The notes beneath the pieces are model-generated. The model was not told the DNA's origin and did no database searches. It saw only the letters and a program-made list of their open reading frames with translations. A stretch of DNA of 64,000 bases. It comes from Terriglobia bacterium (lineage in GTDB: Bacteria > Acidobacteriota > Terriglobia > Terriglobales > Acidobacteriaceae). Both the position numbers and the translations under genes were made by a program. Shown here in pieces: positions 17,999 to 26,194 of this stretch; the first letter of the stretch is position 1, and every line of letters starts with the position of its first letter. The stretch is from the NCBI GenBank assembly GCA_020073465.1, contig JAIQFC010000005.1:248001-312000 (forward strand), in the 5' to 3' direction.

Positions 17999-18970
17999 CT
18001 ACGGTCCCGCCACTCTCTTCAGATAAAAACGGAAAAACTCGTCGGGATTGGAGTCCAGGCAGACTTGCGCATTGGGCGCACCTTCTTCCGGACGCGTGAG
18101 GCCCTTTTCGTCTACGCGAATGCGCATCGGCTGCACCGGGCACAGTCCGGGATTCACGATGAACGCGATCGTCATGGGATCAAACAGGGTCGGCGTTTCC
18201 TGGCCCCACTGGTGGTAGGGCAGGGTGAGCGCATCCGTCACGGGCGTGCCTTGACTGAAGAGGAATGCTCTCTTGACCTCGTCCATCTTCAGTTGGGTGG
18301 AGTCGAGCGGCATGACGTAAAGCGGCACTCCCGAGGCGAAAAGCTTTTGCGCCGAAGGAATGTCATTCAGGATGTTCCACTCGGGCTGTGGTCCGCGGGG
18401 AGCGGTGTAGCCCAGATCTCCATAGCCCCGCTTGATGCACCCGCCCATCAGGACCACCCGCTTCAGCTTGCGGAAGGTGGCCCCGTCTTTATCAATGGCG
18501 GCGCCCAGGTTCACCAGCGGGCCGATCGCGATCAGCGTGATCTGTCCCGGATAACGCCGAATCTGCTCCAGCAGGAAGCCGGATGCATCTGGGTGAGACG
18601 CTTTCGCAAAGTGGCCACCCTCGGCGTAGCGGCGCTGGGTGAGCGGATTCTTGGTTATCGTGGGAGCTCCTGCGGCCACGGGGATGTCGGACCGTCCAAC
18701 TTCTCCCAGGAAGCGGTCGACCAGCTTGGCGCGAGTTTCGGTGTCTCCGAAGGTCGTAGTTACGCCAAGAATCTGCAGTTCCGGACTGCGCAACGCCAGG
18801 GCCAGCGCGAAGGCGTCGTCGATGTCGTCCCCGATATCGGTGTCGATGATGATCTTCTCGGGCGCAGGCGACGCCGAAGACTGGCCGAAGCAGAGGTAAC
18901 TCAAGACACAAAGCACAATCGCAGAGAGGGAAGCCTTTAAGAACTCACGAAGAAGATTTCTTGGTGCCAT
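17999..18970 (-). CDS. Secreted nucleoside hydrolase (inosine-uridine preferring family)
   Basis: Hydrolyses the N-glycosidic bond of nucleosides. The calcium-binding motif DTDIGDDIDDAFAL follows a signal-like hydrophobic segment (SLSAIVLCVLSYLCFG), implying export. TLIAIGPLVNLG and VLMGGC are also family features. The start used is ATG at 18970 (MAPRNLLREF), which lies inside a duplicated 3' end of tRNA-Leu; the frame continues further up through the real tRNA but that part is not coding. Distinct from sugar-nucleotide or pyrimidine-specific members by sequence only; substrate unknown. Confidence 0.88.
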   Translation of the reverse strand: MAPRNLLREFLKASLSAIVLCVLSYLCFGQSSASPAPEKIIIDTDIGDDIDDAFALALALRSPELQILGVTTTFGDTETRAKLVDRFLGEVGRSDIPVAAGAPTITKNPLTQRRYAEGGHFAKASHPDASGFLLEQIRRYPGQITLIAIGPLVNLGAAIDKDGATFRKLKRVVLMGGCIKRGYGDLGYTAPRGPQPEWNILNDIPSAQKLFASGVPLYVMPLDSTQLKMDEVKRAFLFSQGTPVTDALTLPYHQWGQETPTLFDPMTIAFIVNPGLCPVQPMRIRVDEKGLTRPEEGAPNAQVCLDSNPDEFFRFYLKRVAGP

Positions 18971-18985
18971 CGAAGGGACTCGAAC
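18962..18985. repeat. Duplicated 3' end of tRNA-Leu
   Basis: The 24 nt tggtgccatcgaagggactc(gaac) are identical to the 3' end of the tRNA at 19064-19087, 102 bp away. The ATG of the nucleoside hydrolase lies within it. The interval holds a cctgagcg...gcgaagga repeat copy. Confidence 0.85.
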
Positions 18986-19063
18986 TTGAGCCGTTTTGCG
19001 GGCGTGAGCGGAGCGAGAGCCCGCAGGTGAAATCCTGAGCGTAGCGAAGGACCTCGAGACTAC

Positions 19064-19150
19064 TGGTGCCATCGAAGGGACTCGAACCCCCACACCGTTG
19101 CCGGTACATGGACCTGAACCATGCGCGTCTGCCAATTCCGCCACGATGGC
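19064..19150 (-). tRNA. tRNA-Leu (CAG anticodon)
   Basis: An 87-nt class II tRNA with acceptor stem GCCATCG / CGATGGC, D arm GCGGAATTGGCAGACGC, anticodon stem CATGG / CCATG around TTCAGGT (anticodon CAG), a long variable arm ACCGGCAACGGT, a T arm containing GGTTCGAGTCC, and an encoded CCA. Fully consistent with a functional tRNA. Confidence 0.95.
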
Positions 19151-19297
19151 AAGTGGACTTGCGTTGCAGCGGCGGTCCACTGGAACCGCCGTATCAGGAA
19201 GACCAACATTTCTATTTTACAGGGGCGTCAGCGGGTGTCAAACGTCGGGTTAGACCCAGACAGGAGTGCAACACGCTCGTTCACAGCCGCGTGATTC

Positions 19298-19347
19298 ACG
19301 CAGGATCCTTCGCTCCGCCTGAAAAACGGCTGCGCTCAGGATGACGC
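19298..19347. repeat. ggatccttcgctccgcctg ... caggatgacg repeat
   Basis: Contains cgctccgcctgaaaaacggc and ctgcgctcaggatgac, the reverse orientation of the copies at 35325 and 39922. Confidence 0.75.
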
Positions 19348-19364
19348 CGGGCAGGAACGGAGGC

Positions 19365-19790
19365 CTACCCCTCCAGCTTCGCGTTCATCGTGATGTTGGC
19401 GTTCAACACCTTCGAGACCGGACAGCCTTTCTTCGCGTCCTCGGCCGCCTTGCGGAACGCGGCTTCGTCGGCCTTGGGGACGCGCGCGGTTACGTCCAGA
19501 TGCACGGCCGTGATGGTCCAGCCTGAATCCAGCTTCTCCATGGTCAAAGTGGCGGCGGTCGAGATGCTCTCCGGGGTCAGATTCGCGCCGCCCAGCTGCG
19601 CCGACAGTGCCATCGAGAAGCAGGCCGCGTGCGCCGCCGCAATCAATTCTTCGGGATTGGTCCCCGGGGTATTTTCAAACCGCGTGGTAAACGAGTACGG
19701 AGTGTTGTTGAGAACTCCGCTGGTGGCGGACACCGTTCCTTTGCCGTCCTTGAGCCCACCCTTCCACACTGCGCTCGCCTTGCGTTGCAT
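19365..19790 (-). CDS. osmC: OsmC family peroxiredoxin
   Basis: Thiol-dependent hydroperoxide reductase of the osmotically inducible OsmC type, acting on organic hydroperoxides. At 141 residues, the first conserved Cys is in AHAACFSMALS and the second in KKGCPVSKVL, with NTPGTNPEELIAAA between them; both catalytic cysteines are present. The ATG lies next to an agatcagcg upstream region without an obvious strong ribosome site. It stands alone. Confidence 0.92.
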   Translation of the reverse strand: MQRKASAVWKGGLKDGKGTVSATSGVLNNTPYSFTTRFENTPGTNPEELIAAAHAACFSMALSAQLGGANLTPESISTAATLTMEKLDSGWTITAVHLDVTARVPKADEAAFRKAAEDAKKGCPVSKVLNANITMNAKLEG

Positions 19791-20013
19791 CGCTGATCTC
19801 CTCAGTCCATGAGATTGGAATGAATCCAGCTGTCATTGTAGACGGAGTGACGGCGACACGTCAGTCTTATAGGACGAAGAAGATCTCCAGCGGGACCGAG
19901 GTCAAAGCTGCTCTCATCAACGGTTTTGGGAAGGGCAGGTCTTGGGAAGGGCACGGCTTCCAGCCGTGCCGCTATCAGTCAATAAGAATGTGGGTAGTGG
20001 GCTGTTTTGAATT
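19791..20013. other. Intergenic region with one hairpin
   Basis: Near 19942-19966 'gggcacggcttccagccgtgcc' forms a strong stem, similar to the one downstream of galT. No gene is supported in the rest. Confidence 0.5.
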
Positions 20014-20253
20014 TCATGCTCGGCGAAATTTGGCGATGGTCAGCAATACTAGATAGGCGATCACTCCGTAAACAGCGGCATTCGCTAATCTTATAAACAG
20101 GCTAGAATGAAAAAGCAGCCACCCCGGAGAAACAATGGCATAAACGACCATGCCCGGATATTCAGGGCGGTAATGCTTCCAAATTATCAGGAAATTCCAC
20201 ACATCTGGAATGTGGTATCCAACCAACGCTGTCAGCAAGATCCAGAATCTCAT
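20014..20253 (-). CDS. Small membrane protein overlapping the transposase remnant
   Basis: A 79-residue protein from ATG 20253 with two or three hydrophobic segments (FWILLTALVGYHI, GWLLFHSSLFI, VYGVIAYLVLL). Its start overlaps the stop of the transposase fragment by ATGA, so it could be translated with it. A longer frame exists upstream but is the wrong frame of the transposase. I do not recognise the family, and it may be a carried gene or a chance fusion with the insertion remnant. Confidence 0.5.
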   Translation of the reverse strand: MRFWILLTALVGYHIPDVWNFLIIWKHYRPEYPGMVVYAIVSPGWLLFHSSLFIRLANAAVYGVIAYLVLLTIAKFRRA

Positions 20254-20627
20254 GCCGCCGCTCCCGCCGCCTTCGTATCCAATACTCCCACCAATTCCTC
20301 CAAACTCCAAATGTGATCCGTGAGTCCTGCTTCCATTGCGGGCGTGACCCTCAGCGTTTGGTGGACGCGGCAGAAATTGTAAAAGGCATGATAGATCGCA
20401 ACCATGTGGCAATGATTTTCAAATTTCTTTGAGAACGCATTCGTAAGCCTCGTAAATCGTCGGACGCCCATTCGCAGGTTCAGGTTTTGCCGTTCGACAA
20501 AACTAGTCGAGATGTGCTGACGATCAGGATTACCGCTCAAGATGCCAATACGAATACCTATGCATTGAGCGGGGCTGTAGCGCGCGTCGGGATTTTCGGA
20601 GGGTGCGCCGTACAGTTTTATCAGCAT
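20250..20627 (-). pseudogene. IS1-like transposase, C-terminal fragment
   Basis: The 125 residues contain LYGAPSENPDARYSP, HISTSFVERQNLNLRM and FCRVHQTLRVTPAMEAGL, which are the typical C-terminal half of IS1-family DDE transposases common in cyanobacteria and Acidobacteria. The N-terminal half, including the zinc-binding and first catalytic Asp regions, is missing; upstream of residue 1 the translation no longer resembles the family. No terminal inverted repeats were recognised. It is a decayed insertion sequence. Confidence 0.85.
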
Positions 20628-20699
20628 CGCGCCCTGAGGGGGAACGTTTCCTTTCCCTCCGGGAACATTATGAAGTCAGTTCCAGCACGCTGGATGGGA

Positions 20700-20894
20700 T
20701 CAGTAAAAATCCGAGCAGCTCAAATAGAAGCCGCACCGCGGACAGCTCATCTTGCAGCGGCTTTCTTTGAGTTGCGCCGAACAGTTCGGACAGAAACTGG
20801 CCGCGTTGAGAGTGCTGACCTTCGTGCTCGCAGTTTGGGCGACATTGGAGGAATCGTTGACGCCAGTTCGAATCGGCTCAGGTCCGCCATTCAT
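20700..20894 (-). CDS. Small zinc-ribbon protein
   Basis: A 64-residue protein from ATG 20894 ([10 protein letters not shown]). The C-terminus contains [12 protein letters not shown] and [14 protein letters not shown], giving two CxxC pairs of a zinc ribbon. I have a general memory of similar CSDFY-ending proteins in Acidobacteria, but no function. The frame extends to 21005, with a lower-quality N-terminus. Confidence 0.65.
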   Translation of the reverse strand: MNGGPEPIRTGVNDSSNVAQTASTKVSTLNAASFCPNCSAQLKESRCKMSCPRCGFYLSCSDFY

Positions 20895-21004
20895 CCTGCC
20901 GAGACTAAACCCTCTTTTCAGGCGCGGCAAGTGAAGACTGCGGCCCCGTCCGTCCTGCAAATTCCTGTCTTGTGCTTCACGACTCCGAGTGGCAGAATCT
21001 GCCA

Positions 21005-21358
21005 ATGTTCGAAGGAATCCGCCTGGCGATCGCCATTTTTTGCCTCGCTCACCGGCGGGTCCAGGTCGTAGGCAGCACCACGTGGCCGATGGCGGACGGC
21101 AAAATTTTCCAGGGCAGACTTCGTCCCGACGACTTGCAGATTTGGGCTGCCGAACTGACCTACTCCTACACCGCCATGGGGGAGTATTACTCGGGGAGCT
21201 ATCGGCGCGGGTTTCGCCGCAAGAAGAAGGCGGAGGCCTTCCTCGAACGCTTCCCGAGAAATACGCCCGTCCCGGTGCGCTATAAGCCCGAAAAGCCGGA
21301 GACTTCGACGCTGCTGCTCAGCGATCTGAGCCTCTTGCTTGCTGGACTCCAGGCATAG
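21005..21358 (+). CDS. DUF3592-like protein
   Basis: 117 residues from ATG 21005 ([12 protein letters not shown]); an ATG at 20972 is possible. An N-terminal hydrophobic segment is followed by [30 protein letters not shown] and [19 protein letters not shown], which is the usual pattern of DUF3592 proteins (sulfite-exporter or membrane-anchored beta domain of unknown role). An overlapping minus-strand frame of 158 residues was judged to be a shadow. Confidence 0.65.
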   Translation: MFEGIRLAIAIFCLAHRRVQVVGSTTWPMADGKIFQGRLRPDDLQIWAAELTYSYTAMGEYYSGSYRRGFRRKKKAEAFLERFPRNTPVPVRYKPEKPETSTLLLSDLSLLLAGLQA

Positions 21359-21420
21359 AGCGAGAGCGCGCGGGAACCACACCGCTGCATTCAAGGAAGA
21401 GCTTCAACCAGGCAGAGGTC

Positions 21421-21852
21421 CTACCGATTTGCCGGGGGATTCCGGCTCCAGCAATCGGCCAGGATCAGCCATGCCCCAAGCCGCCGCCATACCTTCACAT
21501 ACTTCCCGCGCTCGGGCATGAGCGTACCGTTAGCCTGCCGGATGGTCACCGAATAGCGCCCCTCTTCCATCGCCATGTCGCCGGAGTTCTCGACGCGTAC
21601 GGTTTCCACACGCATGTCGACGTAGCCGCTCTCGCCGAACTCCCGCAGCACACGCTCCACCGCCTTTTGGCCGTTCGCGGCGTCGTGGTGGGGCGCCATC
21701 AACACGCCGTCGGGCGCAAACATGCGCGCCGCCTGATCGTAATTGCCGGTATTAAAAGAGGTTGCGTAATCCTGGGCGAGACCGCGGATCTGAGACTCCA
21801 CGTCCATGAACGGACGAGAGTCCGCCAGGGAACCTGAATACGGCCGGTACAT
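21421..21852 (-). CDS. SnoaL-like / DUF4440 domain protein
   Basis: 143 residues of the NTF2-like cone fold. DYATSFNTGNYDQAARMFAPDGVLMAP and GRYSVTIRQANG with YVKVWRRLGAWLIL are typical of SgcJ/EcaC-type DUF4440 proteins. The start is fixed by taggaggt six bases before the ATG at 21852. The ligand or reaction is unknown in most members. Confidence 0.8.
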   Translation of the reverse strand: MYRPYSGSLADSRPFMDVESQIRGLAQDYATSFNTGNYDQAARMFAPDGVLMAPHHDAANGQKAVERVLREFGESGYVDMRVETVRVENSGDMAMEEGRYSVTIRQANGTLMPERGKYVKVWRRLGAWLILADCWSRNPPANR

Positions 21853-22103
21853 CTACTACCTCCTAGGGGAAGGCAAAGGGGGCGAATTCCGCTGGCCAGG
21901 GGCGAACTCGCCAAAATGCGAGGACATTCTAGCCCAAAACGAAGTTGTGGAACGGGGAAAAATCTTCCCTTCGAAATTATCACCTTCACAAACCAAGCAT
22001 TCTTATTGAACCAGGAAGGTTGCTGCAATCGCAAGGAACAAGAGAGTAATAGCCATCAGGGCGTTCGGCCAGCACAATTTCCAGATGGTACGACCGTTAA
22101 TCT

Positions 22104-22493
22104 TCAGTCGGCACTTTTTGTTAACACACCCGTGCTGAATCGAGAAGAAGCGGTCTTGTACACACCCAGCACATAGAAGCACAGAGTGGTCCCCACCACG
22201 AAGGTCATCATCGTCTTAGTCCATTCCCATCCAGGGAGGAATGTGGCGGTGAGACTCAGAGCCATGAAATACGTGATATAGGCAAGGAGATGCCGCGCCA
22301 AGAACTCGTTTAAGAATTTGATGCCATTGTGAGCGCGGAGAAGTTCCTCGTTACTTTGCCTGTACAAGTTTGGGACAAGCAGACCAATAAGGGAAAACGC
22401 GACCGATGTCGCCAACGTTGCGAGCCATCGCCCGCCCGCCGGCGATAAATGGAGATATGGAAATTGGATTGAGAGAATTAGTGTGACAACCAC
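22104..22493 (-). CDS. Small membrane protein, second of an overlapping pair
   Basis: About 129 residues from a GTG at 22493 (VVVTLILSIQF), which overlaps the end of the upstream gene. Four hydrophobic segments are visible (FPYLHLSPAGGRWLATLATSVAFSLIGLL is followed by LAYITYFMALSLTATF and MTFVVGTTLCFYVLG). A longer ATG frame to 22631 lies in the wrong frame of the upstream gene. I do not recognise a family. GC is lower than in the surroundings. Confidence 0.6.
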   Translation of the reverse strand: MVVTLILSIQFPYLHLSPAGGRWLATLATSVAFSLIGLLVPNLYRQSNEELLRAHNGIKFLNEFLARHLLAYITYFMALSLTATFLPGWEWTKTMMTFVVGTTLCFYVLGVYKTASSRFSTGVLTKSAD

Positions 22494-22717
22494 GTCTTCA
22501 CCAGGACGCTCATAAGAACGATCTGTGCAGCCACAGCTATGAGGGACCCGGGTACATCTGGCCTGAAAGCAACTTCGGCAACCGCTACAGAAATAACGCC
22601 GATAATGGGTGCCACGCGGGATGCCGTCCACACTTTCACTCTGTGTGTGTGTGCAACGACTGGTGGCGGCGGTGCTGCTGCGGTCGCTTGCATTTCAATT
22701 GCGGATGCAGAACCCAT
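22478..22717 (-). CDS. Small membrane protein, first of an overlapping pair
   Basis: 79 residues from ATG 22717 (MGSASAIEMQATAA), with a Pro/Ala-rich N-terminus and two hydrophobic segments (ASRVAPIIGVISVAVAEVAF and SLIAVAAQIVLMSVLV). Its last codons overlap the GTG start of the next gene by 16 nt, suggesting coupled translation. Function is not recognised. The pair may be co-transferred, given the AT-rich promoter region to its right. Confidence 0.55.
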   Translation of the reverse strand: MGSASAIEMQATAAAPPPPVVAHTHRVKVWTASRVAPIIGVISVAVAEVAFRPDVPGSLIAVAAQIVLMSVLVKTWLSH

Positions 22718-22747
22718 TATGCGCCCCCGTCTGCTTAAGCTGCGCAT

Positions 22748-22993
22748 TATATCTCACTCCAAAGGGAATACACCCAAGTCATCGAAAATATCGATGCTTG
22801 GTTGCCCAAATGCACAATGGGGTTGCTATTAGGTTGGATGCAACTTCCGCTAACACGATGCACGATGCAACAACTTGCCACTCTTCGATGCATCTAGTGC
22901 TATCCATGAAACAATCGCAATTGTAGTCTGTATTGCAGCCCGCGAGAAAAGAGAAAGGGCAAAGGCGGCCTGACCTGGCCGCGAAGGAACCGG
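22748..22993. other. AT-rich intergenic region
   Basis: Lower GC than the surroundings and likely to contain the promoter of the overlapping membrane-protein pair. No gene, tRNA or clear repeat was recognised. Confidence 0.4.
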
Positions 22994-23224
22994 CTATCTT
23001 TCGAAAAACGAGCGGCTGGAGATGCGCGGCAAGGCGCCCGGAGAAATCGCCGCAACCGGAGGTTTGGGCGAATCGACCTGAAGTCCAGATGCCTGTTCGC
23101 GTTCCAGCAGTTGGCGTTTCACGCGCTCGATCAGCACCACCAGCTTCCTCGACTCATGATCGCGTTCCGCCTGCTTGCACATCTTATGGAAATCCTGAGG
23201 CCGCTGCTCGTCTCGGTGGGTCAT
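22994..23224 (-). CDS. Small charged helical protein, unknown
   Basis: 76 residues. The N-terminal half (DFHKMCKQAERDHESRKLVVLIERVKRQLLERE) is predicted to be helical and resembles short Acidobacterial proteins of the 'ELV.E.NR.L.EK' type; the C-terminal half is Pro/Ser-rich. No catalytic motif is seen. Only moderate confidence that it is expressed. Confidence 0.5.
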   Translation of the reverse strand: MTHRDEQRPQDFHKMCKQAERDHESRKLVVLIERVKRQLLEREQASGLQVDSPKPPVAAISPGALPRISSRSFFER

Positions 23225-23286
23225 GCGATGGAGTATCCTCGTGCGTGCCGGAGTAGCCTATCTGATAGCTGGAGAATTGCCAACCC

Positions 23287-24801
23287 TCAGTGAACCGGCC
23301 CAGCCGCGGATTGCGATTCAGAGAGTTGCTCTCGCCGAATTCGCATCCAGAGCCACGCCGCTGCGCCCCAAATCGCCAGCAAAGGGATCAGGCTGGCCAA
23401 TCCCCGGAGTCCCAGCAATTGACCCAAATTGAAAGCCCCATGAACCCCGCTCGACCCGGCTTCCGCCACGGTGAGCATCGAATCGCGATTGAGCGCCATC
23501 CTCCCTCCCCAGAATGCAGGCCATGTGAGCTGCACCAGAGGACACTTGTTCTCAACCGATAATTGAGAAGTCGTTGCAACCACCATCAGCGAAACGAACA
23601 CGCTGCAAACCGCCAACGCCACTAGAACTCTGCGCCAAATAGGGACGGCTCGCGTCCAAACCACTGGCAGCCCCAAACAGAGCAAAGGAATCGCAGCGCC
23701 GGTGTATCGCGGTCCGAACGACAAGCCCGCCGGCCACCAATAAAAAGACGAATTGAACAGAAAGTAATACGCAACGATGACGGCGGCGGCCATTGCGGGA
23801 GCTCGTGTGCTCCTTTCCTTCGACAACAAGTACAACCCGACCACCCCTCCAGCTGCGATCGGTGATGCAAACAACAAGCCACGCCGGCATCCGAACAGCA
23901 GCTTCAGCAGGACATCAATGTGCGGATACGTCAGTCCCATGTATCCACGCTGCTGCATGAAGGAAAACGAATTGGGATCGTAGTACGAATAACTCGGCCG
24001 GAAGGAACCGAAAGCCGCATGCAGGTAGACCATCAACACAATCACACAAATGAGAGCACCCGTCCCGACTCCGGCAATTGTCCTCCAGCGAGCGCCCGCC
24101 CCGCGTCCCCCCGCCTGCCCGAGCGCGAGAAGCGCTATCACCGCCGACGCCGGTGCAGCAGGGTACTCCGTTACGGTCGCCCATCCCGCCGCAAGGCCAA
24201 CGGCGAGAGCCCAGAGAAAGTCTGCCTTCGCCGTACGGCTGTCGTGCAACTGAAGAGCCGCGGCAAAGGCGAATACCAGGCAAGCCCCCACCAGGGAATG
24301 CGCCCAGAACAAGCTGGCATACGCCCATATCGGAGTAGCCAGCGCCATGGCGAGCGCTCCGAAAACCGCCCCGGACGCAGTGCTCCCCAGCCGGAGGCCA
24401 AGGAAGAACAGGCAGACAGCCGCCAGCGCTGTCGGCAGCGCCACCGCACCCGCGTTCGCGACATAGGAGAGAGCAACTTCACCGCGAGGAGACTCCGGAT
24501 CAATCGCCGCCACCCGCAAAACGGGGCGCACCAGAAGGACAACGGGCACGGCGGTAAACACCTGTCCTGGCGCTTTGTCGGAGTAGTAGTGACCCCGCAC
24601 GTGCGCCTTGTCTCCCGTGTTCTCGTGGTAGGCGTCAATCTGCAGCGTGTGCCGCTCCACGATTGCGCGCAGCAGGTCAAAGCGTGAGTTCTGATTCCAT
24701 CCCCCTCCTTCATAGAAGTAGAGAAATGAAACGAAGCTCACTGCCCCGACCAGAAGCGCCGCTTTGGTGTGAAGGGAAGGCATTCGTGAAAGCGCAATCA
24801 T
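23287..24801 (-). CDS. Polytopic membrane protein, glycosyltransferase-C like
   Basis: A 504-residue protein with about eleven hydrophobic segments. Near the N-terminus, GGGWNQNSRFDLLRAIVERH and HYYSDKAPGQ form the acidic/polar first loop typical of GT-C-type mannosyl- or arabinosyltransferase-like proteins; later, SFGPRYTGAAIPLL is a conserved segment of the same group. These features suggest transfer of a sugar from a polyprenyl carrier at the periplasmic face. This is inference from topology and motif style. It stands alone. Confidence 0.6.
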   Translation of the reverse strand: MIALSRMPSLHTKAALLVGAVSFVSFLYFYEGGGWNQNSRFDLLRAIVERHTLQIDAYHENTGDKAHVRGHYYSDKAPGQVFTAVPVVLLVRPVLRVAAIDPESPRGEVALSYVANAGAVALPTALAAVCLFFLGLRLGSTASGAVFGALAMALATPIWAYASLFWAHSLVGACLVFAFAAALQLHDSRTAKADFLWALAVGLAAGWATVTEYPAAPASAVIALLALGQAGGRGAGARWRTIAGVGTGALICVIVLMVYLHAAFGSFRPSYSYYDPNSFSFMQQRGYMGLTYPHIDVLLKLLFGCRRGLLFASPIAAGGVVGLYLLSKERSTRAPAMAAAVIVAYYFLFNSSFYWWPAGLSFGPRYTGAAIPLLCLGLPVVWTRAVPIWRRVLVALAVCSVFVSLMVVATTSQLSVENKCPLVQLTWPAFWGGRMALNRDSMLTVAEAGSSGVHGAFNLGQLLGLRGLASLIPLLAIWGAAAWLWMRIRREQLSESQSAAGPVH

Positions 24802-24894
24802 CGGGAAGGGTCGGGAAGTCGGACAGCAGTAACTGTTGTCAAAACCGCGTCGAGAATGGGCCCGGCTCTACCGATCGCTGAAGAACCCGGACCT

Positions 24895-24955
24895 CAGCGT
24901 CTAAAGCCGCGGTTCTTTTTACCCACTTACGGCGCGGCTTGAAGCCGCGCCCTTT
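24895..24955. repeat. ggcgcggcttgaagccgcgcc hairpin
   Basis: A perfect stem ggcgcggctt/gaagccgcgcc preceded by the related taaagccgcggttc. Sits between the convergent ends of the flanking minus-strand genes. Confidence 0.65.
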
Positions 24956-24988
24956 CAAAACGGAGTCGTAAATCGACTAGCTGCATCC

Positions 24989-25441
24989 TCACCGACTTAA
25001 TCCGGCCAGGTAGTCCGCAAGGATCTTGCTGGTTTCTTCATCCGTCGCTGTGTTGGGCTCTTGCGAACCCGTAGAAGCCGCTAGCCTGCCCTTGACCCCA
25101 ATGTAGACGGCGTCATAGGCAGTTTCCCCCAGATTCTCTACTCGGTGCTTGAAGGGTGGGTACCACCGCACCTCGCCTGGCTTCGCGTAGACCTCTCTCG
25201 TCTTCCCATTCTCATCGGTGAAGCGCAGATGCGCTTCCGTGATGCTTACCACCACGCCTCCGGGATGATCGTGCAGCGCCGACTTCTCGTGCGGCCCGTA
25301 GTGCACCGACACGACCTGCACCCGCTCATTTTCGAAATCCAGCTTGTAGTGCTTGGGCTCCACCTTGGTGGGATCCTGAGCCAGCGCGCAACCAGCGGCC
25401 AGACACACCAATACCCCCGCCCAGAATAGCTTCGACATCAT
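24989..25441 (-). CDS. Secreted cupin-domain protein
   Basis: 150 residues with a signal peptide (LFWAGVLVCLAAGCALAQ; the Cys may be a lipobox, but the small residues argue for simple export). The cupin core contains HEKSALHDHPGG, giving metal-binding histidines, and PGEVRWYPPFKHRVEN, giving the second motif. The start is supported by gggaggcag upstream. No partner gene indicates a substrate; single-domain cupins can be dioxygenases or binding proteins. Confidence 0.75.
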   Translation of the reverse strand: MMSKLFWAGVLVCLAAGCALAQDPTKVEPKHYKLDFENERVQVVSVHYGPHEKSALHDHPGGVVVSITEAHLRFTDENGKTREVYAKPGEVRWYPPFKHRVENLGETAYDAVYIGVKGRLAASTGSQEPNTATDEETSKILADYLAGLSR

Positions 25442-25684
25442 GTCTGCCTCCCAACCGAGTGAATTGCTTGCGAACTTGGGCCAACGCTACTCCCCACGCA
25501 AAGTGACTGTCAAACAATTGGGTCCGAGAGCGCCCCAAAGTGGTTAATCCGCGAATCTCGAAGCAAGATGGCTGGCTCTCTGCTGTCAAGCAGTGCAGAT
25601 TCGGGAAGGCCGTGTGCGTGTTCCTGGATTCCGTGAGGAACGTCACATCCATAACGGGCGCCGGCAGTCTACAACAGGCTCAGG
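25442..25684. promoter_or_regulatory. Divergent promoter region (cupin / yraN)
   Basis: A 243-nt gap between divergently transcribed genes, so it should hold two promoters. No clear -35/-10 pair could be assigned with confidence. Confidence 0.35.
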
Positions 25685-26152
25685 ATGCGGACACTTTCCA
25701 TGCACTCGGCTATCCTCGTGCGCGGGGTCATTCGCAGTCTGGATTGGCTGGCAGAGCAAACCTTGCCGCCCGACAAGAGACCCACACATCAGCACATCGG
25801 CCAGCGTGGGGAAGAGGCGGCCTACTTTCATTTGCGGAATCTGGGATACATCGTCGTGGCTCGCAACTTCCGCACGCCGAAATGCCACGGAGAGATTGAC
25901 CTGATCGGCTGGGAACAAGATGTTCTTTGTTTTATAGAGGTTAAGACTCGCACCTCGCGCAACGTGAAGACTCCGGAGGCTGCCGTCGACCGCCACAAAC
26001 GCCGGGAAATCGCGGCGGTGGCCCGAGAGTACCTACGCCGCCTTCCACCTTTGTGCCAGTGGAGGTTCGACATAGTAAGCGTATACTTTGATGAGTCGCA
26101 GGTCCGGCATCCCCACATCGAAGTCTTTCGCAACGCTTCCCTGTCGGCGTAA
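25685..26152 (+). CDS. yraN: YraN family (UPF0102) predicted endonuclease
   Basis: 155 residues of the restriction-endonuclease-like UPF0102 family. GQRGEEAAYFHLRNLGYIV and HGEIDLIGW with LCFIEVKTRT form the D...E-x-K type active site (Asp in GEIDLI, Glu/Lys in IEVKTR). An N-terminal extension of about 35 residues precedes the usual start. Members are thought to act in DNA processing but are not well characterised. galT follows 42 bases downstream on the same strand. Confidence 0.88.
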   Translation: MRTLSMHSAILVRGVIRSLDWLAEQTLPPDKRPTHQHIGQRGEEAAYFHLRNLGYIVVARNFRTPKCHGEIDLIGWEQDVLCFIEVKTRTSRNVKTPEAAVDRHKRREIAAVAREYLRRLPPLCQWRFDIVSVYFDESQVRHPHIEVFRNASLSA

Positions 26153-26194
26153 AATATTGGTTTTGTGGCATTTCTTGCGGAAAGGGTCTAATAA

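Noticed and set aside
20918..21394. Minus-strand frame of 158 codons opposite the DUF3592-like gene
   Set aside because: The plus strand has recognisable domain segments, the minus strand none.
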